Part shown: piece by piece, positions 1 through 9,385 of the stretch | How the letters are laid out: every line of letters begins with the position of its first letter | How positions within the stretch are numbered: position 1 is the stretch's first letter | NCBI GenBank assembly: GCA_947489195.1 | Contig: CANLCT010000002.1 | Span: forward strand, 1-64,000 | Direction: 5' to 3' | DNA: 64,000 nucleotides | Source: an uncultured Aquimarina sp. | GTDB taxonomy: Bacteria > Bacteroidota > Bacteroidia > Flavobacteriales > Flavobacteriaceae | Program-made: the position numbers and the translations under genes | Notes under the pieces: model-generated | The model's database searches: none | The model's input: the letters and a program-made list of their open reading frames with translations, nothing else | What the model was told of the DNA's origin: nothing

Positions 1-302
1 AAAGGTTGTATTACTTTTTTTTGTAGCTCAACAAATCGATTATAAGAAACTAATTCGGGAAAGAAATCCTTCATATGTTTACAGACATAATGTTGATAGA
101 AATGCTTTAGATTACGATAAGATTTTAGATGAAAAATAACCATAATAGTCATCACTTCACTTTGGCTCATTTTAGACTTTCTATTTCGTTTTTTAGGCTT
201 TGATAGATCAGCAATACTATTTTTTGTCAAAATAGTATCAAATTCGTTCATAAAGTCATCCAGATTACAGAAAATTTCAATAATTTTAGTGTCAGAAATC
301 AT
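1..302 (-). CDS. IS982-family transposase, N-terminal part (cut by window edge)
   Basis: Reading the minus strand from the ATG at 302 gives about 100 uninterrupted residues beginning MISDTKIIEIFCNLDDF, with the SQSEVMTIMVIFHLKSYRNL and HFYQHYVCKHMKDFFPELVSYNRF segments typical of the N-terminal half of IS982-type DDE transposases. The catalytic part lies outside the window, so intactness cannot be judged. The element would catalyse its own transposition. It sits at the downstream end of the minus-strand array and may mark its boundary. The terminal inverted repeat should lie in the roughly 100 bases right of 302 but was not identified with confidence. Confidence 0.8.
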   Translation of the reverse strand, partial: MISDTKIIEIFCNLDDFMNEFDTILTKNSIADLSKPKKRNRKSKMSQSEVMTIMVIFHLKSYRNLKHFYQHYVCKHMKDFFPELVSYNRFVELQKKVIQP

Positions 303-665
303 AAGCAGAATAAATTTAGTTTATTGTAATTCAACACTATAATTTACTAAATATTCTGCTTTTTTTGTCTATGTTTTTACTCTTTTTTAAGTCGAACTCA
401 CGTTAATTAACGATAAGTAAAACCCTGTTTTTAGCTCCTTATAGCTGTTTTCGGGGTTTTTATTTACATTAATTTACGACAAAACCCTCGTATTTACAAG
501 GGTTTTGAGTATTCTGAATGCGCCTTGAGAGATGAATTGGAAATCGATAATTTTACTTTAATTAATTTTAAACTATAATGAAACAAATTTTATAAGAAAA
601 AGATCTAAAACATTAAGCGATAGTTGATAAGTATATATAGAACTTAAACAATGTTTTAAGACAGG
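303..665. other. Intergenic region with IS end and hairpins
   Basis: No gene is seen in this AT-rich stretch. It should contain the right end of the IS982-type element. It holds a palindrome cgttaattaacg (401-412), an imperfect inverted repeat between about 417 and 460 (aaaaccctg / cggggtttt) and a second hairpin with arms aaaaccct (481-488) and agggtttt (499-506) followed by mixed sequence. The hairpins could end transcripts entering from either side, but neither has a clean T tract. Confidence 0.4.
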
Positions 666-1271
666 CTAAAGTTGAATAAGGTTTACTGTAAATTCATCAT
701 ACAAGGGATCTATTTTTTGAAGAATCAATTTATAGGTATCTTTTTTATAATTAAAAACCCATGAATTCCCTGGTTCTACTATAATTGTTTTTTTTGATGA
801 TTTATTTGGTAGACTAATGATTGCAGAGGCTTTAAATTCAATTGAAATTTCAAAAATAGCTAACGATGACTGAGTTAAAGGGTCAATAAAAGTTTCTCCT
901 TCTTTCAATTTTTTAGTAAACTGATATTTTTTTGAATCATTGTTTTTTAAATTGGAAAAGTCTATGTGATTATTGTTAATGATTTGACTTAAATAATTAA
1001 TAATTGAATCTTTTTTGTTGATGTGTTTTTCAAAATAAGGAATGGAATTAGGGGTTTCCTTTAACCATAATGTTAATTTTTCGTTTTCTCCTTCTAACCT
1101 GGCTCTATCATCTTTTAAAGCATCATTTTTCACTTTTAATGTTTCAATACGTGTTTTATATTGTATTTCAATATTTTCATATAAAATAAAATACCAAAAA
1201 GCTGATGTAGCTGCTATAATAGAAACTATGGGTGAAACAAATTCGCCGATTTTTTTAAGTTGTTGCAACAT
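666..1271 (-). CDS. Membrane-anchored coiled-coil protein, unknown function
   Basis: The 201-residue product has an N-terminal hydrophobic segment (about residues 11-31, FVSPIVSIIAATSAFWYFIL) followed by a charged, probably coiled-coil stretch (about 35-75) and a beta-rich C-terminal half. It is probably a single-pass inner-membrane protein with most of its mass on one side. The start overlaps the stop of the upstream gene by one base (TAATG), so the two are likely translated together. It is the last gene of the minus-strand set before the IS element. A spanin- or holin-associated role is conceivable from size and position, but nothing in the sequence proves it. Confidence 0.7.
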   Translation of the reverse strand: MLQQLKKIGEFVSPIVSIIAATSAFWYFILYENIEIQYKTRIETLKVKNDALKDDRARLEGENEKLTLWLKETPNSIPYFEKHINKKDSIINYLSQIINNNHIDFSNLKNNDSKKYQFTKKLKEGETFIDPLTQSSLAIFEISIEFKASAIISLPNKSSKKTIIVEPGNSWVFNYKKDTYKLILQKIDPLYDEFTVNLIQL

Positions 1272-1594
1272 TATAATACAAGACTTACAATAGTATTAAA
1301 AATAGTTTTAAGTATTTTGTTTTTTAAATGCCCTAATCGTTGCTTAGATATGCCTGCTTGGTATAATGCTTCAAATTGAAGTAAGTCTTTCTGGCTTTTT
1401 AAAAGCCATTCAAAATCAGCTTCGCTCAGTTTTTTTGAAGCAAGTAATACGGTCCAGCGTTCTAATTTATCTTCTGAAGCCTTTAAAAAAACTTCAATAT
1501 CTTTTTTTACTTCCTTTTTATGATCTAAAAAACTATCTGAAATTATAGTGATTACGACTTCTTTTGTTTCTTTTAAAATATCATTAAAATTCAT
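1271..1594 (-). CDS. Small helical protein, unknown function
   Basis: This 107-residue protein is rich in Lys, Glu and Leu and is predicted by eye to be almost wholly helical (for example KKEVKKDIEVFLKASEDKLE), with a hydrophobic C-terminal end (TIFNTIVSLVL) that could pack on a membrane or partner. The gene is 3 bases downstream of a lipoprotein gene and shares one base with the following membrane-protein gene, so the three form a tight cassette. The family is not recognised. Confidence 0.65.
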   Translation of the reverse strand: MNFNDILKETKEVVITIISDSFLDHKKEVKKDIEVFLKASEDKLERWTVLLASKKLSEADFEWLLKSQKDLLQFEALYQAGISKQRLGHLKNKILKTIFNTIVSLVL

Positions 1595-1597
1595 GGT

Positions 1598-2101
1598 CTA
1601 TTGATTTTTAGTTATAAAATTTTCTAAAAGGGTGCTGTTTTCTTTATTTTTTTGTCCTTCAAATTTTAAAAGAATTTGCATGGCTTCTTCAATTTGTTTT
1701 TTAGCTTCGGTTATAAAGCTTGCTGATAATTTAGTTTCAGTTTTCCAACGTTTAAAAAAGCCAGCTAATAAATTTTTGTCTTTGTTAACGAGCATTGCCC
1801 ACATTTTTGTAGTGGTTTCATTGTTCGGCTTATTTTTTTCGTATTCATGTAATTTTTGAGCATCTAATAACACCTTTTCAATAGCATCGGAGTATTGAGG
1901 GTAAACTTCGGTTGCCTTATCTATTAAGTGCATGCTTTCCACTTTTATCGAAATAGCTTCTTCGTATGAGTGCTGGTCAAATAGTGCTGTTTTAAATGTG
2001 GCGCAGCTTATAAAAAAACTACTAATAATTAATAAAAAAACAAACTGTTTTAGAAACTTAATGTTCTTTAAACGAGTAAGACTTAGAGTGCTATTTTTCA
2101 T
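1598..2101 (-). CDS. Putative lipoprotein, helical
   Basis: I place the start at the ATG at 2101 because it gives a short basic N-terminus, a hydrophobic core and the lipobox-like FFISC (Cys about residue 34 of the 167-residue product). A longer frame to 2176 would put 25 extra residues before the signal peptide. The mature part is helical and charged. The product should be an exported, lipid-anchored protein. It heads the three-gene cassette with the 107- and 201-residue proteins. Function is unknown. Confidence 0.7.
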   Translation of the reverse strand: MKNSTLSLTRLKNIKFLKQFVFLLIISSFFISCATFKTALFDQHSYEEAISIKVESMHLIDKATEVYPQYSDAIEKVLLDAQKLHEYEKNKPNNETTTKMWAMLVNKDKNLLAGFFKRWKTETKLSASFITEAKKQIEEAMQILLKFEGQKNKENSTLLENFITKNQ

Positions 2102-2129
2102 AATATTTTTTTTGGTGAATAAAGTTGAT

Positions 2130-3779
2130 TTAAATTTTAGGGTAAAATTGATATTCATCAATTGGTTTAATTGCAATTTTATTTTTTTTATAATCTATTT
2201 TATAAAGTTTTATTGTTTCAAATTTGTTTTGGTTAGGAAACACCTTAAAAGGTAAATTTCGATTATGATACTGCGATTCGTATTTTGAATAATGTATATT
2301 AGGATATTGCTCCATGGGTTTTTCATTGGCTACCCTTAATTTATCATCATGATCAATAAACGCTAAATGTAAATTATTAGGTGTAACGATTTGTTTGATC
2401 CCTATTTTTTTTAGCCTAAGTGTGATTTCACTGTCTTCAAAGCCATAGTTTTCTATATTTAAATTGTAGCCTCCTATTTTTTTAAAATCTTTATGATATA
2501 TCATAATGCGACCAAACGCACCTGCCGAATTTTGATGCGAGGGCCTTAAAAAAAAGTGGAGTTCTTTTTTAATCATTAGCAAGCAATAATTAAGGTAATT
2601 TTCATCGACAAAATTGTCTGCATCAATATTAATAAGATAAGTTCCTTTAGCTAAAAAATGAATTTTGTTTTTAGGAAGCGTTCTGTGATAATATTTTGCA
2701 TCGTAGTTTTTGTAATAAGTGAGCAAATTATTTTCAATAGCTTCTAAAAACCAAGCTTGTTCAAAAAGATAAGCCTCTAAACCATCTGTTGAATTGTAAT
2801 CTAAAATATTTAAATCAATTTGTCCAGCATATTTTTTAGCAATGTTAATATTGTGTTTTAATGTAATTACAATATGATCAAAACGATTTTTTACTACGGT
2901 ACATAAACTTATTTTAAGTAGACTTTTTTCTTCAGGGAGCTTTTGGATAAGAAATGAGAAGTCGGAAAACTTGTTTTTTATAGTGCTTTCAATTTTTTGC
3001 TGAGCGGTTTCATCGTATTTACTAAATGAAGTAAAATGAGTGTAACCTATGTTTTTTGCAATGCTTTCAATTTTGGAAGTATCATTAATAATATGTGTTA
3101 GGCTAGCTTTAGTTGATTTGAGTACACTAAAGAGCAAGTACTGATCTAGTATTCTAGAAAAGTTAGCATGTTTTCCGTTTTTACAAATGGCTAAGCATTT
3201 ATAAAATTCAGTGACATATTGATCTCTAATTTTTAGATTATTAAATCCAATGATGGCAGTGTTGCAGTAATGATTTCCTGGTTTATGGAATTCATCAATA
3301 AAAAAAGGGCTTAAATCAACTAAATGTTGAAAAGCATAAATTTCATCGGTACTTATTTCAGTATCTTTTTTTTGAACTCCATTTTTAATACTATTCCTAG
3401 TGCTTTCTACAATAACATCGCTTGTACATCCTTTAATAATTGAAGCAATTTTTTCTTTTACAAAAAACACATCCCAATCTATATGAACAAAAGGAGTGGT
3501 TTGTCTTGAAATGGCTAATATTTTAGCTTCGGCCCAAGTGCCGCTATATTTTAAAAAAGTGAGATCGCATGAAATTTCATCAACAGGTAGGTCAATAAAA
3601 TAGTGTTTGTCATTAATATGAGTAAAAATCTCAACTTCGAAACCCCATTTTTTGGCATAGAGTACAGAAAGATATAAGCACCTAACGGAATAGTTTAAGA
3701 TTTGATCAGCATCTATATTTGATGAAGACCAACGTTCTTTTATAGGGTCGCTCCAAAAACTGTATATAATTTTATTCAT
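2130..3779 (-). CDS. DUF6734-type N-domain fused to a family-2-like glycosyltransferase
   Basis: The 549-residue protein has two parts. Residues about 1-270 match the DUF6734 pattern also seen in the neighbouring upstream gene (IIYSFWSDP start, FVHIDWDVFF and NTAIIGF motifs), which resembles a GT-A-like fold with a D-x-D-type motif (DWD). Residues about 290-510 form a second GT-A domain with SLCTVVKNR, a DADNF motif (metal/nucleotide-sugar binding) and a GGYN...GFEDSEITLRL signature as in galactosyltransferase-like GT2/GT7C domains. No signal peptide or membrane segment is visible, so it is probably cytosolic. It overlaps the preceding gene by 4 bases. Proximity to tail-fibre-like genes suggests that it glycosylates a surface component, which is inference. 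Confidence 0.8.
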   Translation of the reverse strand: MNKIIYSFWSDPIKERWSSSNIDADQILNYSVRCLYLSVLYAKKWGFEVEIFTHINDKHYFIDLPVDEISCDLTFLKYSGTWAEAKILAISRQTTPFVHIDWDVFFVKEKIASIIKGCTSDVIVESTRNSIKNGVQKKDTEISTDEIYAFQHLVDLSPFFIDEFHKPGNHYCNTAIIGFNNLKIRDQYVTEFYKCLAICKNGKHANFSRILDQYLLFSVLKSTKASLTHIINDTSKIESIAKNIGYTHFTSFSKYDETAQQKIESTIKNKFSDFSFLIQKLPEEKSLLKISLCTVVKNRFDHIVITLKHNINIAKKYAGQIDLNILDYNSTDGLEAYLFEQAWFLEAIENNLLTYYKNYDAKYYHRTLPKNKIHFLAKGTYLINIDADNFVDENYLNYCLLMIKKELHFFLRPSHQNSAGAFGRIMIYHKDFKKIGGYNLNIENYGFEDSEITLRLKKIGIKQIVTPNNLHLAFIDHDDKLRVANEKPMEQYPNIHYSKYESQYHNRNLPFKVFPNQNKFETIKLYKIDYKKNKIAIKPIDEYQFYPKI

Positions 3780-4648
3780 ACAGCATTTACAATTAAGGTT
3801 GAAGTTGAATAGGTTTTTACCTTTTTAGAAAGCTCTTTATATTGATTCGGAAATTCAGTTTCAAATAAAAAGTGAATTCTTTTTATGGTTTTAGGGTCGT
3901 ATTTTGATGACCCGTATAAATGAGTATATCCAATTTTATTAGCGAACTGAGATTGCTCTATTTCGTTGTTGCCTTCGATAATTTTTTCAGGAATAATGCT
4001 TTTATCGTTTAACAAACAGCCTAAATTAAATTGCTCAAGAACCAGACAAGGTTCTTGGTAATTTCCTGGGCCTCCCATTTCTTTTAGGTAACTATCATAT
4101 GCAATATGGTATTTTTTAAAAGTTTTTTCGAAAGAGTAAAAAGCAGTTACAAAAGCATTTTTTAAATCCATTTTGGCAAAACCAATGACACCACAGCATG
4201 GGATTAACTTTAAATCGGGATTCCAATAATCTAGTTCATTAGCATAATTATTAAAAAAACGAACTAGTGACGAATAATTATAATAGGCATGGTCTATACG
4301 TTCAACTATGACTGAATTAAAAGATAAATCGATATTCTTTTTAAAAAAAACATCATTGTCAACATGTATAAAAGGTGAAGTTTGTTTTTGAATTACTTCA
4401 ATTTTAGATTTCATCCATAATTCGGCGTCGTTTTCAAAATCCATTTTAATCACTTTACAAGGAAAGTCTTTGAAAAAAGCAAAACCAACGTTATCAATAT
4501 ACAATTCAACCTCAGCATAACATTTTGTAGCATATTGAATGCTCAACCCAGTCATGTAAATAGTATTTATAAGTTTGTTACCCATATTCCAGCGATTATT
4601 AGTAATCGGATAGGTGTTTAAACTAAATATGATTTTGGTTGGCTTCAT
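3776..4648 (-). CDS. DUF6734-family protein, possible glycosyltransferase
   Basis: This 290-residue protein is paralogous to the first half of the downstream gene: both share the opening 'IIFSLNTYP/IIYSFWSDP', a SPFIHVDNDVFF motif with an acidic D-x-D triad (about residues 95-105), the CGVIGF strand, and the IGYTHLYGSSKYD element near the C-terminus. The DND motif and the fold pattern point to a GT-A-like enzyme, but the donor and acceptor are unknown. The stop codon overlaps the next start (ATGA), indicating translational coupling. Confidence 0.7.
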   Translation of the reverse strand: MKPTKIIFSLNTYPITNNRWNMGNKLINTIYMTGLSIQYATKCYAEVELYIDNVGFAFFKDFPCKVIKMDFENDAELWMKSKIEVIQKQTSPFIHVDNDVFFKKNIDLSFNSVIVERIDHAYYNYSSLVRFFNNYANELDYWNPDLKLIPCCGVIGFAKMDLKNAFVTAFYSFEKTFKKYHIAYDSYLKEMGGPGNYQEPCLVLEQFNLGCLLNDKSIIPEKIIEGNNEIEQSQFANKIGYTHLYGSSKYDPKTIKRIHFLFETEFPNQYKELSKKVKTYSTSTLIVNAV

Positions 4649-4687
4649 TTGTTTATAAGTAACTGAATGTGATCAATTCGTATAATT

Positions 4688-4876
4688 TTAGTTTTTGTTT
4701 AACTGGTATTTTTCTGCAATCATATTACTAATTTCGCCGACTTCACCTAATGATAAGTCCAATCCTTTTTGGTTTACCAATTCATTTACAGTCATAATAA
4801 GATCTAGTGTAGGCACATCAAAATTAGCACCAACCGTTCTAAGTGCAGAGGATAATAATTCAAGATTGTTATTCAT
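4688..4876 (-). CDS. Small acidic protein, unknown function
   Basis: This is a 62-residue ORF with a helical pattern and no Cys or signal peptide, beginning MNNNLELLSSALRTVG. It lies just after the terminator at 4922-4966 and 39 bases before the DUF6734 gene, so it is probably the first gene of the downstream transcript. Small proteins of this type sit next to DUF6734 genes in my general impression of Bacteroidetes loci, but I cannot assign a function. Confidence 0.55.
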   Translation of the reverse strand: MNNNLELLSSALRTVGANFDVPTLDLIMTVNELVNQKGLDLSLGEVGEISNMIAEKYQLNKN

Positions 4877-4921
4877 TGTATTCTTTTAAAAATTATTAAT
4901 TGAGCCTTCAATATAATTAAA

Positions 4922-4966
4922 AACTCATTCTTTAATTTGCGGAATTGAATAATTAAAGAATGAGTT
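4922..4966 (-). terminator. Strong hairpin terminator after the tail-protein genes
   Basis: A perfect 16-bp stem (4922-4937 with 4951-4966, arm aactcattctttaatt) encloses a 13-base loop and, read on the minus strand, is followed by a run of five T. It lies 12 bases after the stop of the 92-residue tail-associated gene and probably ends the long transcript from the right. Confidence 0.75.
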
Positions 4967-4978
4967 CAATTTTTAATA

Positions 4979-5257
4979 TTATAAATCTCCTATAGGAGGG
5001 TTAAAACTAGTGCCCCTGGTTTGATTTAGACCGGCATAGTAGGCCTGAGATTGATAATAAGTGTAATAATACAATCCCCAAGATTCTCCATACCAATCAC
5101 TTAATTTGTGTCTAATATCAAAAAATTTACTTTTTCCCGTTCTCCGAAACCAATATTGTGCTAACGTATCTAAATCAATTTGATAATTGTCAGCAGTAAT
5201 ATTCATTTCCTCTAAAATATCTTTAATGCTAATTGGTCCACTAGTTTGTAACGCCAT
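4979..5257 (-). CDS. Small phage-tail-associated-like protein
   Basis: The 92-residue product begins ALQTSGPISIKDILEEM, the short 'LQTSGPISLxDI' motif that recurs in virion and tail-associated proteins of phages and in flavobacterial tail-fibre neighbourhoods. The C-terminal half is rich in Tyr, Trp and Gly, as in small surface or fibre-tip proteins. No signal peptide is present. It overlaps the end of the S74 fibre gene by 17 bases, so the two are likely co-translated and may interact. The exact role is unknown. Confidence 0.7.
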   Translation of the reverse strand: MALQTSGPISIKDILEEMNITADNYQIDLDTLAQYWFRRTGKSKFFDIRHKLSDWYGESWGLYYYTYYQSQAYYAGLNQTRGTSFNPPIGDL

Positions 5258-8200
5258 GCTTTAAATTTTTAAGTTCTGCTTTTAATGCTTTAATTTCTTT
5301 ATGCAATTCTTGAATTCCTTTAACGGCAAGTACAGCTCCCATTTTATCGTACGAAACTGCATAATGTTCGTTACTTTTATGTACCCATTGAGGAAACACT
5401 TCCATAACCTCTTGTGCAATAAAGCCTAATTGTTCAGTTTGTTGTTTAGCTTTATCCTTCCATTGATAAAAAGTAGGTTTTAGTTGATCTATTTTATTTA
5501 AAAAACTTTCAGTAACAGGTTTTAAAGCTTTTTTTAACCTTCGGTCAGAAAAAGCAGTAATGTTTCCTGCGGCAACAGTATTCCCATTTTCATCAACAGA
5601 AAAAATAACATTTGAAGTACCGGAGGTATTATGACCTATTTCAAATCTGGAATTGGCATTATTGTTATTTGAATCTATGTTTAATCTAATATGATTAAAT
5701 GAGTTCATGGTTAAACTATCGCCAAAAGATGTTCCGTAGGTGCTTCTGATGGCATGTTGCGTATTAGTGCCATAAGTATCAGAATCCCAGGTAAAGTGAA
5801 TACCTCCAAATTTATATAGGTGTGAATATTTTTTGTCAACAGATTTACCTGTTATATTTCCATATACGGTAGTGTTTCCATTTTTATCGACTTTAAATTT
5901 ATCGCCCCCTCCACCAACTTGGAATTCACCATCGGTACGTAAAATTTTAGTTCCACAATAAATACCCGAAGTAAACTCACTCGAAGGATTTAAGCGTAAC
6001 CAAGTATCACTGAATTGTATAATTTTTTTATTATCACCATAATAGCCTGTGCCATTGGCATGGATATCGCCAGCATGAATTGATGCATTAGCAGAAGTGT
6101 TAGTTTTTACTGTATCTGCATTAAAGTAAAAAGCATTTGTACTATCATTAAAACTAATAGCATCAGTATTTTTACCATCAGTTGCATGATTGAATATAAG
6201 ATAACCCCCATTCCATGAATGACCAGCATCGATACCCTTTCTAACAAACCCAGTAGATTCAATACCATCTAACTTATCGGCATCTAAACCACTACCTGAT
6301 CCATCATTACCACTTGTCCACATTTTTTGCCATTCTGACCAGTTTTGGCAACAATCGCGCAAAGATCTAGTCCATAATTCTCCTCCAGAACCAGTCCACC
6401 TACCCATGATTTCGACACTCCCTTTAGCACCATCACCAAAACCTACTGCAGCTCCATAACCTGCAGGTGAACCAACTATACCAGCATATGTTCTGTAAGA
6501 GTATAATCCAGTAGAAAGTAATTTTCTATAATTTTTACTATTCGATTTAGCTATAGTTCCATCTTCTTCATAACCATGTAGGACACCCGTTTTACCGTAA
6601 TCTATAAAATTATTTATACTTTTAGGCTTATTACCTTCATGATAAACAATATAGTTTTTTACAAACATATCAGTAGAAGAATTAACACCAAATGTGTTAT
6701 CTAAATTTATAGTAGCAGCTATATTTGTTAATTTAGTATAATCCTTAATGCCTTTTGGAGCAGTTGCATCTGGAATCCATGTTTGGGGTGTCCAACCAGA
6801 AGATTGAATATCTTCAAAAATAAAGCCAGATACAGGAGCATCATCGGTATCAATATAAGCTTGTAATACAGCTCCATCATAAGTGCTGGCTTCTTTAATT
6901 CTTAAATTTTTAATGGCGCCACCACCAGAATGCCAACTGTTGGATAGTACCGTAATCACATTTCCGTTTCCATAATTATGTGCGGCATAAAAATGAATAC
7001 TTTGGTGTCTACCAGATCGGGTTTCTCTTAGTACAAATTTTGCACTAGCTCTATTGCCAATATTGGTAGCAATAGTATACCAGCCAATTTTTAATGTTTT
7101 AGTAGGAATAATTTCCTGCCTAGCAAAACCACTTGAGTCTATGCCATCTAGTTTATCGGCATCAGAAACTTTTGTGTTTGCAGCTACAAGTCCTGCTACA
7201 GCAGTATTTACCCAAGTTTGCGTGGCTACACGCACGCCATTTTCAAATATAGCGCCATCGCTATGGCGCATGTAGGTGTCTTTTTGATATAATCTTATGT
7301 CTCCGTTAGCATGAACACCTTTATTAAAATAGAAATTAGGGCGATCTGTACTAAAATGGAACCAATTGGCGTTTGCAGACCCTAGATTGGCATGGCCTGT
7401 TGGCGTTTGTATTGTTAAAAGTTCACTGGTAGAATGTATTTTTTTTACTCTAAGCGCTCCATCAATTTCAGCATTACCATTTAGAATTCTGAATTTATCC
7501 CCTTCTTTGTAACCTGCTCCGGAGCCTTTAAGCCCCAACCATCCACCAATAACAAATAATGAGTTAGATTGAAACATTTGCATTGAGTTCACAGCATTTT
7601 TAAATAGGTTAGAATCCTTATAATATCCTATCTGTAATGTTTGGTCATCTTTGTAATCATCAGGTTTTGCTCTAAACTGAAAAGAAACAGTACCCTCTTT
7701 TTCATTAGGTTTAATAGATAATCCTCCACCAATTCCTGCTGCTCTAGGTATTTTGTGTGAAGTTGAAAAACTTCCATCAGTCGCCATGTAAATTCCAGGA
7801 TAATGATTTAAATTTTCATTATCAGTCACAGAAAGATTACCTTCAAAAACACCCCCATTTTTTTTAGATACATAATCGCCAATACTATTAAAAGTAATGT
7901 CCCATTTGTTTAAGTTAGGGGCTAGTAACTTATGATCGGTTTCGCAATTATGCGATAAGGCATTGATCATTAATTCGGGTTGTTGCGTTGCTTGATCTCC
8001 CCATCCCGTTACTAATGCAGTACTTTTTTTGGTTGTGGTTTCGTCAATAATAATGATATTGTCAAGCAGTATATGCCCAAAACCTCTGGTACTATTTTTA
8101 CGAGTAAGTAAGATGGCTCCAAAACAATTGTCTTTTTGAATAATAAATTTACTATTGCGTATTTCAATTTTACCATTATAATTACTATGATCTTTAAGAT

Positions 8201-9311
8201 CATTTTCTATGTAAGCAATACAAGAAACTTCAGGATTAGGAGATACTCTACCTGAAGCACGTACTTCGTATACATTTTTTAAAATAGTTTCAGATGTTTT
8301 TCCATTAGGATCAAGTAGTATAGGAGGCCTATCTTCAACTTTTTCTCTTTTATGAGCGTAACTAATAACTCTGAAAAGATCTTCTCCTTTGTAGTTTTTT
8401 ATATCAAATGATTTATTTTTAGGATCAGTTGATAAATAAGGAGGGCATATAAATTCACAGTTTTCAAAAATTTGAGAACCATTTTCATTTCTAAAATTAG
8501 GAAATTTAAGACCATTTAGAAATCTACAATTTTTAAACTTGATTTTTTTATTGTGCCAAGTAGCATATCCAAAAAGAATATCCATATTAGCTAAAGTAAC
8601 ATCTGTTATATCGTTTTTGAAATGTTGAAAGCCATCAATTAACTTGGCTTCAATATATAAACTAGAAGCTTGTCTGAAATTAATTCCTTCCCTATCATCA
8701 TAAGGATCGTATGTTAAATTTACAAAGGTACCTTTACCATATATATTTGCATTGGTTATGGCTTCTAACTTATCATCTATTACTGAAGTTATATAACCAT
8801 CAACCCAAATCACAGCCCCATCTTCAAAGTACATGTCCACGTGGTTACGATTCACACTTTCTTCGTTATACGTACCTTTAAAAACATAGACCATGTTTTT
8901 GTTACCTGTTTTGTCATAATCAGCTCGTGCAGCTTCTGATGCCGCTACGATAGATTTGTAAAAACGGTAACTATTAGGAATGGCTTTGTCATCGTCTCCT
9001 TTTTCTTCAGATACAAAATAAAAATTATCATAGCTATCTACATAGGGGATGGGCATTTTAACGGTGCCTACGGACCCATTTGTGGTTATATTAATAGTAT
9101 CGCCACCTACAAAAGTAAATACAAGATTGCCATCTTCGTCAGTAGTTATACCATCAACAATTCCTGTACCTGTAGGGCCATCATTGGTATTAGTGCCTCC
9201 TCCTTCGTTTACATGAATTAATGAATCTATTAAATCTGAAAATTGTTGTTCGTTGGGTTTATCACCATTTTCAAAATATGTTTTTAATACGTCTCTTGAT
9301 TTTACTGCCAT
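5241..9311 (-). CDS. Tail-fibre-like protein with C-terminal Peptidase S74 chaperone
   Basis: This 1356-residue protein has a short N-terminal domain (VLKTYFENGDKPNEQQFSDLIDS) shared with the next upstream gene. A right-handed beta-helix-like region (about 90-420) rich in Asn/Asp turns follows. Two phage-fibre repeats of the type DADKLDGIDSSGF lie near residues 717 and 1007. The C-terminus (about 1245-1350) is an S74 intramolecular chaperone with the SDRRLKK cleavage motif, QLGFIAQEV and a terminal coiled coil. In known phage fibres this domain trimerises the fibre and cuts itself off at the Ser. No signal peptide is visible, so export would need a particle or dedicated machine. It probably binds a glycan or cell surface. 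Confidence 0.9.
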   Translation of the reverse strand: MAVKSRDVLKTYFENGDKPNEQQFSDLIDSLIHVNEGGGTNTNDGPTGTGIVDGITTDEDGNLVFTFVGGDTINITTNGSVGTVKMPIPYVDSYDNFYFVSEEKGDDDKAIPNSYRFYKSIVAASEAARADYDKTGNKNMVYVFKGTYNEESVNRNHVDMYFEDGAVIWVDGYITSVIDDKLEAITNANIYGKGTFVNLTYDPYDDREGINFRQASSLYIEAKLIDGFQHFKNDITDVTLANMDILFGYATWHNKKIKFKNCRFLNGLKFPNFRNENGSQIFENCEFICPPYLSTDPKNKSFDIKNYKGEDLFRVISYAHKREKVEDRPPILLDPNGKTSETILKNVYEVRASGRVSPNPEVSCIAYIENDLKDHSNYNGKIEIRNSKFIIQKDNCFGAILLTRKNSTRGFGHILLDNIIIIDETTTKKSTALVTGWGDQATQQPELMINALSHNCETDHKLLAPNLNKWDITFNSIGDYVSKKNGGVFEGNLSVTDNENLNHYPGIYMATDGSFSTSHKIPRAAGIGGGLSIKPNEKEGTVSFQFRAKPDDYKDDQTLQIGYYKDSNLFKNAVNSMQMFQSNSLFVIGGWLGLKGSGAGYKEGDKFRILNGNAEIDGALRVKKIHSTSELLTIQTPTGHANLGSANANWFHFSTDRPNFYFNKGVHANGDIRLYQKDTYMRHSDGAIFENGVRVATQTWVNTAVAGLVAANTKVSDADKLDGIDSSGFARQEIIPTKTLKIGWYTIATNIGNRASAKFVLRETRSGRHQSIHFYAAHNYGNGNVITVLSNSWHSGGGAIKNLRIKEASTYDGAVLQAYIDTDDAPVSGFIFEDIQSSGWTPQTWIPDATAPKGIKDYTKLTNIAATINLDNTFGVNSSTDMFVKNYIVYHEGNKPKSINNFIDYGKTGVLHGYEEDGTIAKSNSKNYRKLLSTGLYSYRTYAGIVGSPAGYGAAVGFGDGAKGSVEIMGRWTGSGGELWTRSLRDCCQNWSEWQKMWTSGNDGSGSGLDADKLDGIESTGFVRKGIDAGHSWNGGYLIFNHATDGKNTDAISFNDSTNAFYFNADTVKTNTSANASIHAGDIHANGTGYYGDNKKIIQFSDTWLRLNPSSEFTSGIYCGTKILRTDGEFQVGGGGDKFKVDKNGNTTVYGNITGKSVDKKYSHLYKFGGIHFTWDSDTYGTNTQHAIRSTYGTSFGDSLTMNSFNHIRLNIDSNNNNANSRFEIGHNTSGTSNVIFSVDENGNTVAAGNITAFSDRRLKKALKPVTESFLNKIDQLKPTFYQWKDKAKQQTEQLGFIAQEVMEVFPQWVHKSNEHYAVSYDKMGAVLAVKGIQELHKEIKALKAELKNLKHGVTN

Positions 9312-9385
9312 GGCTATATGTTTTTACTGTGTTTGTATTTCTTTAAATCCACATGGTGGAGTTTTTTTTTAAATGGAATGTTATT

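Noticed and set aside
8012-8203. 63-residue frame inside the S74 fibre gene
   Set aside because: It lies in another frame of a long, well-supported coding region and has no independent support.
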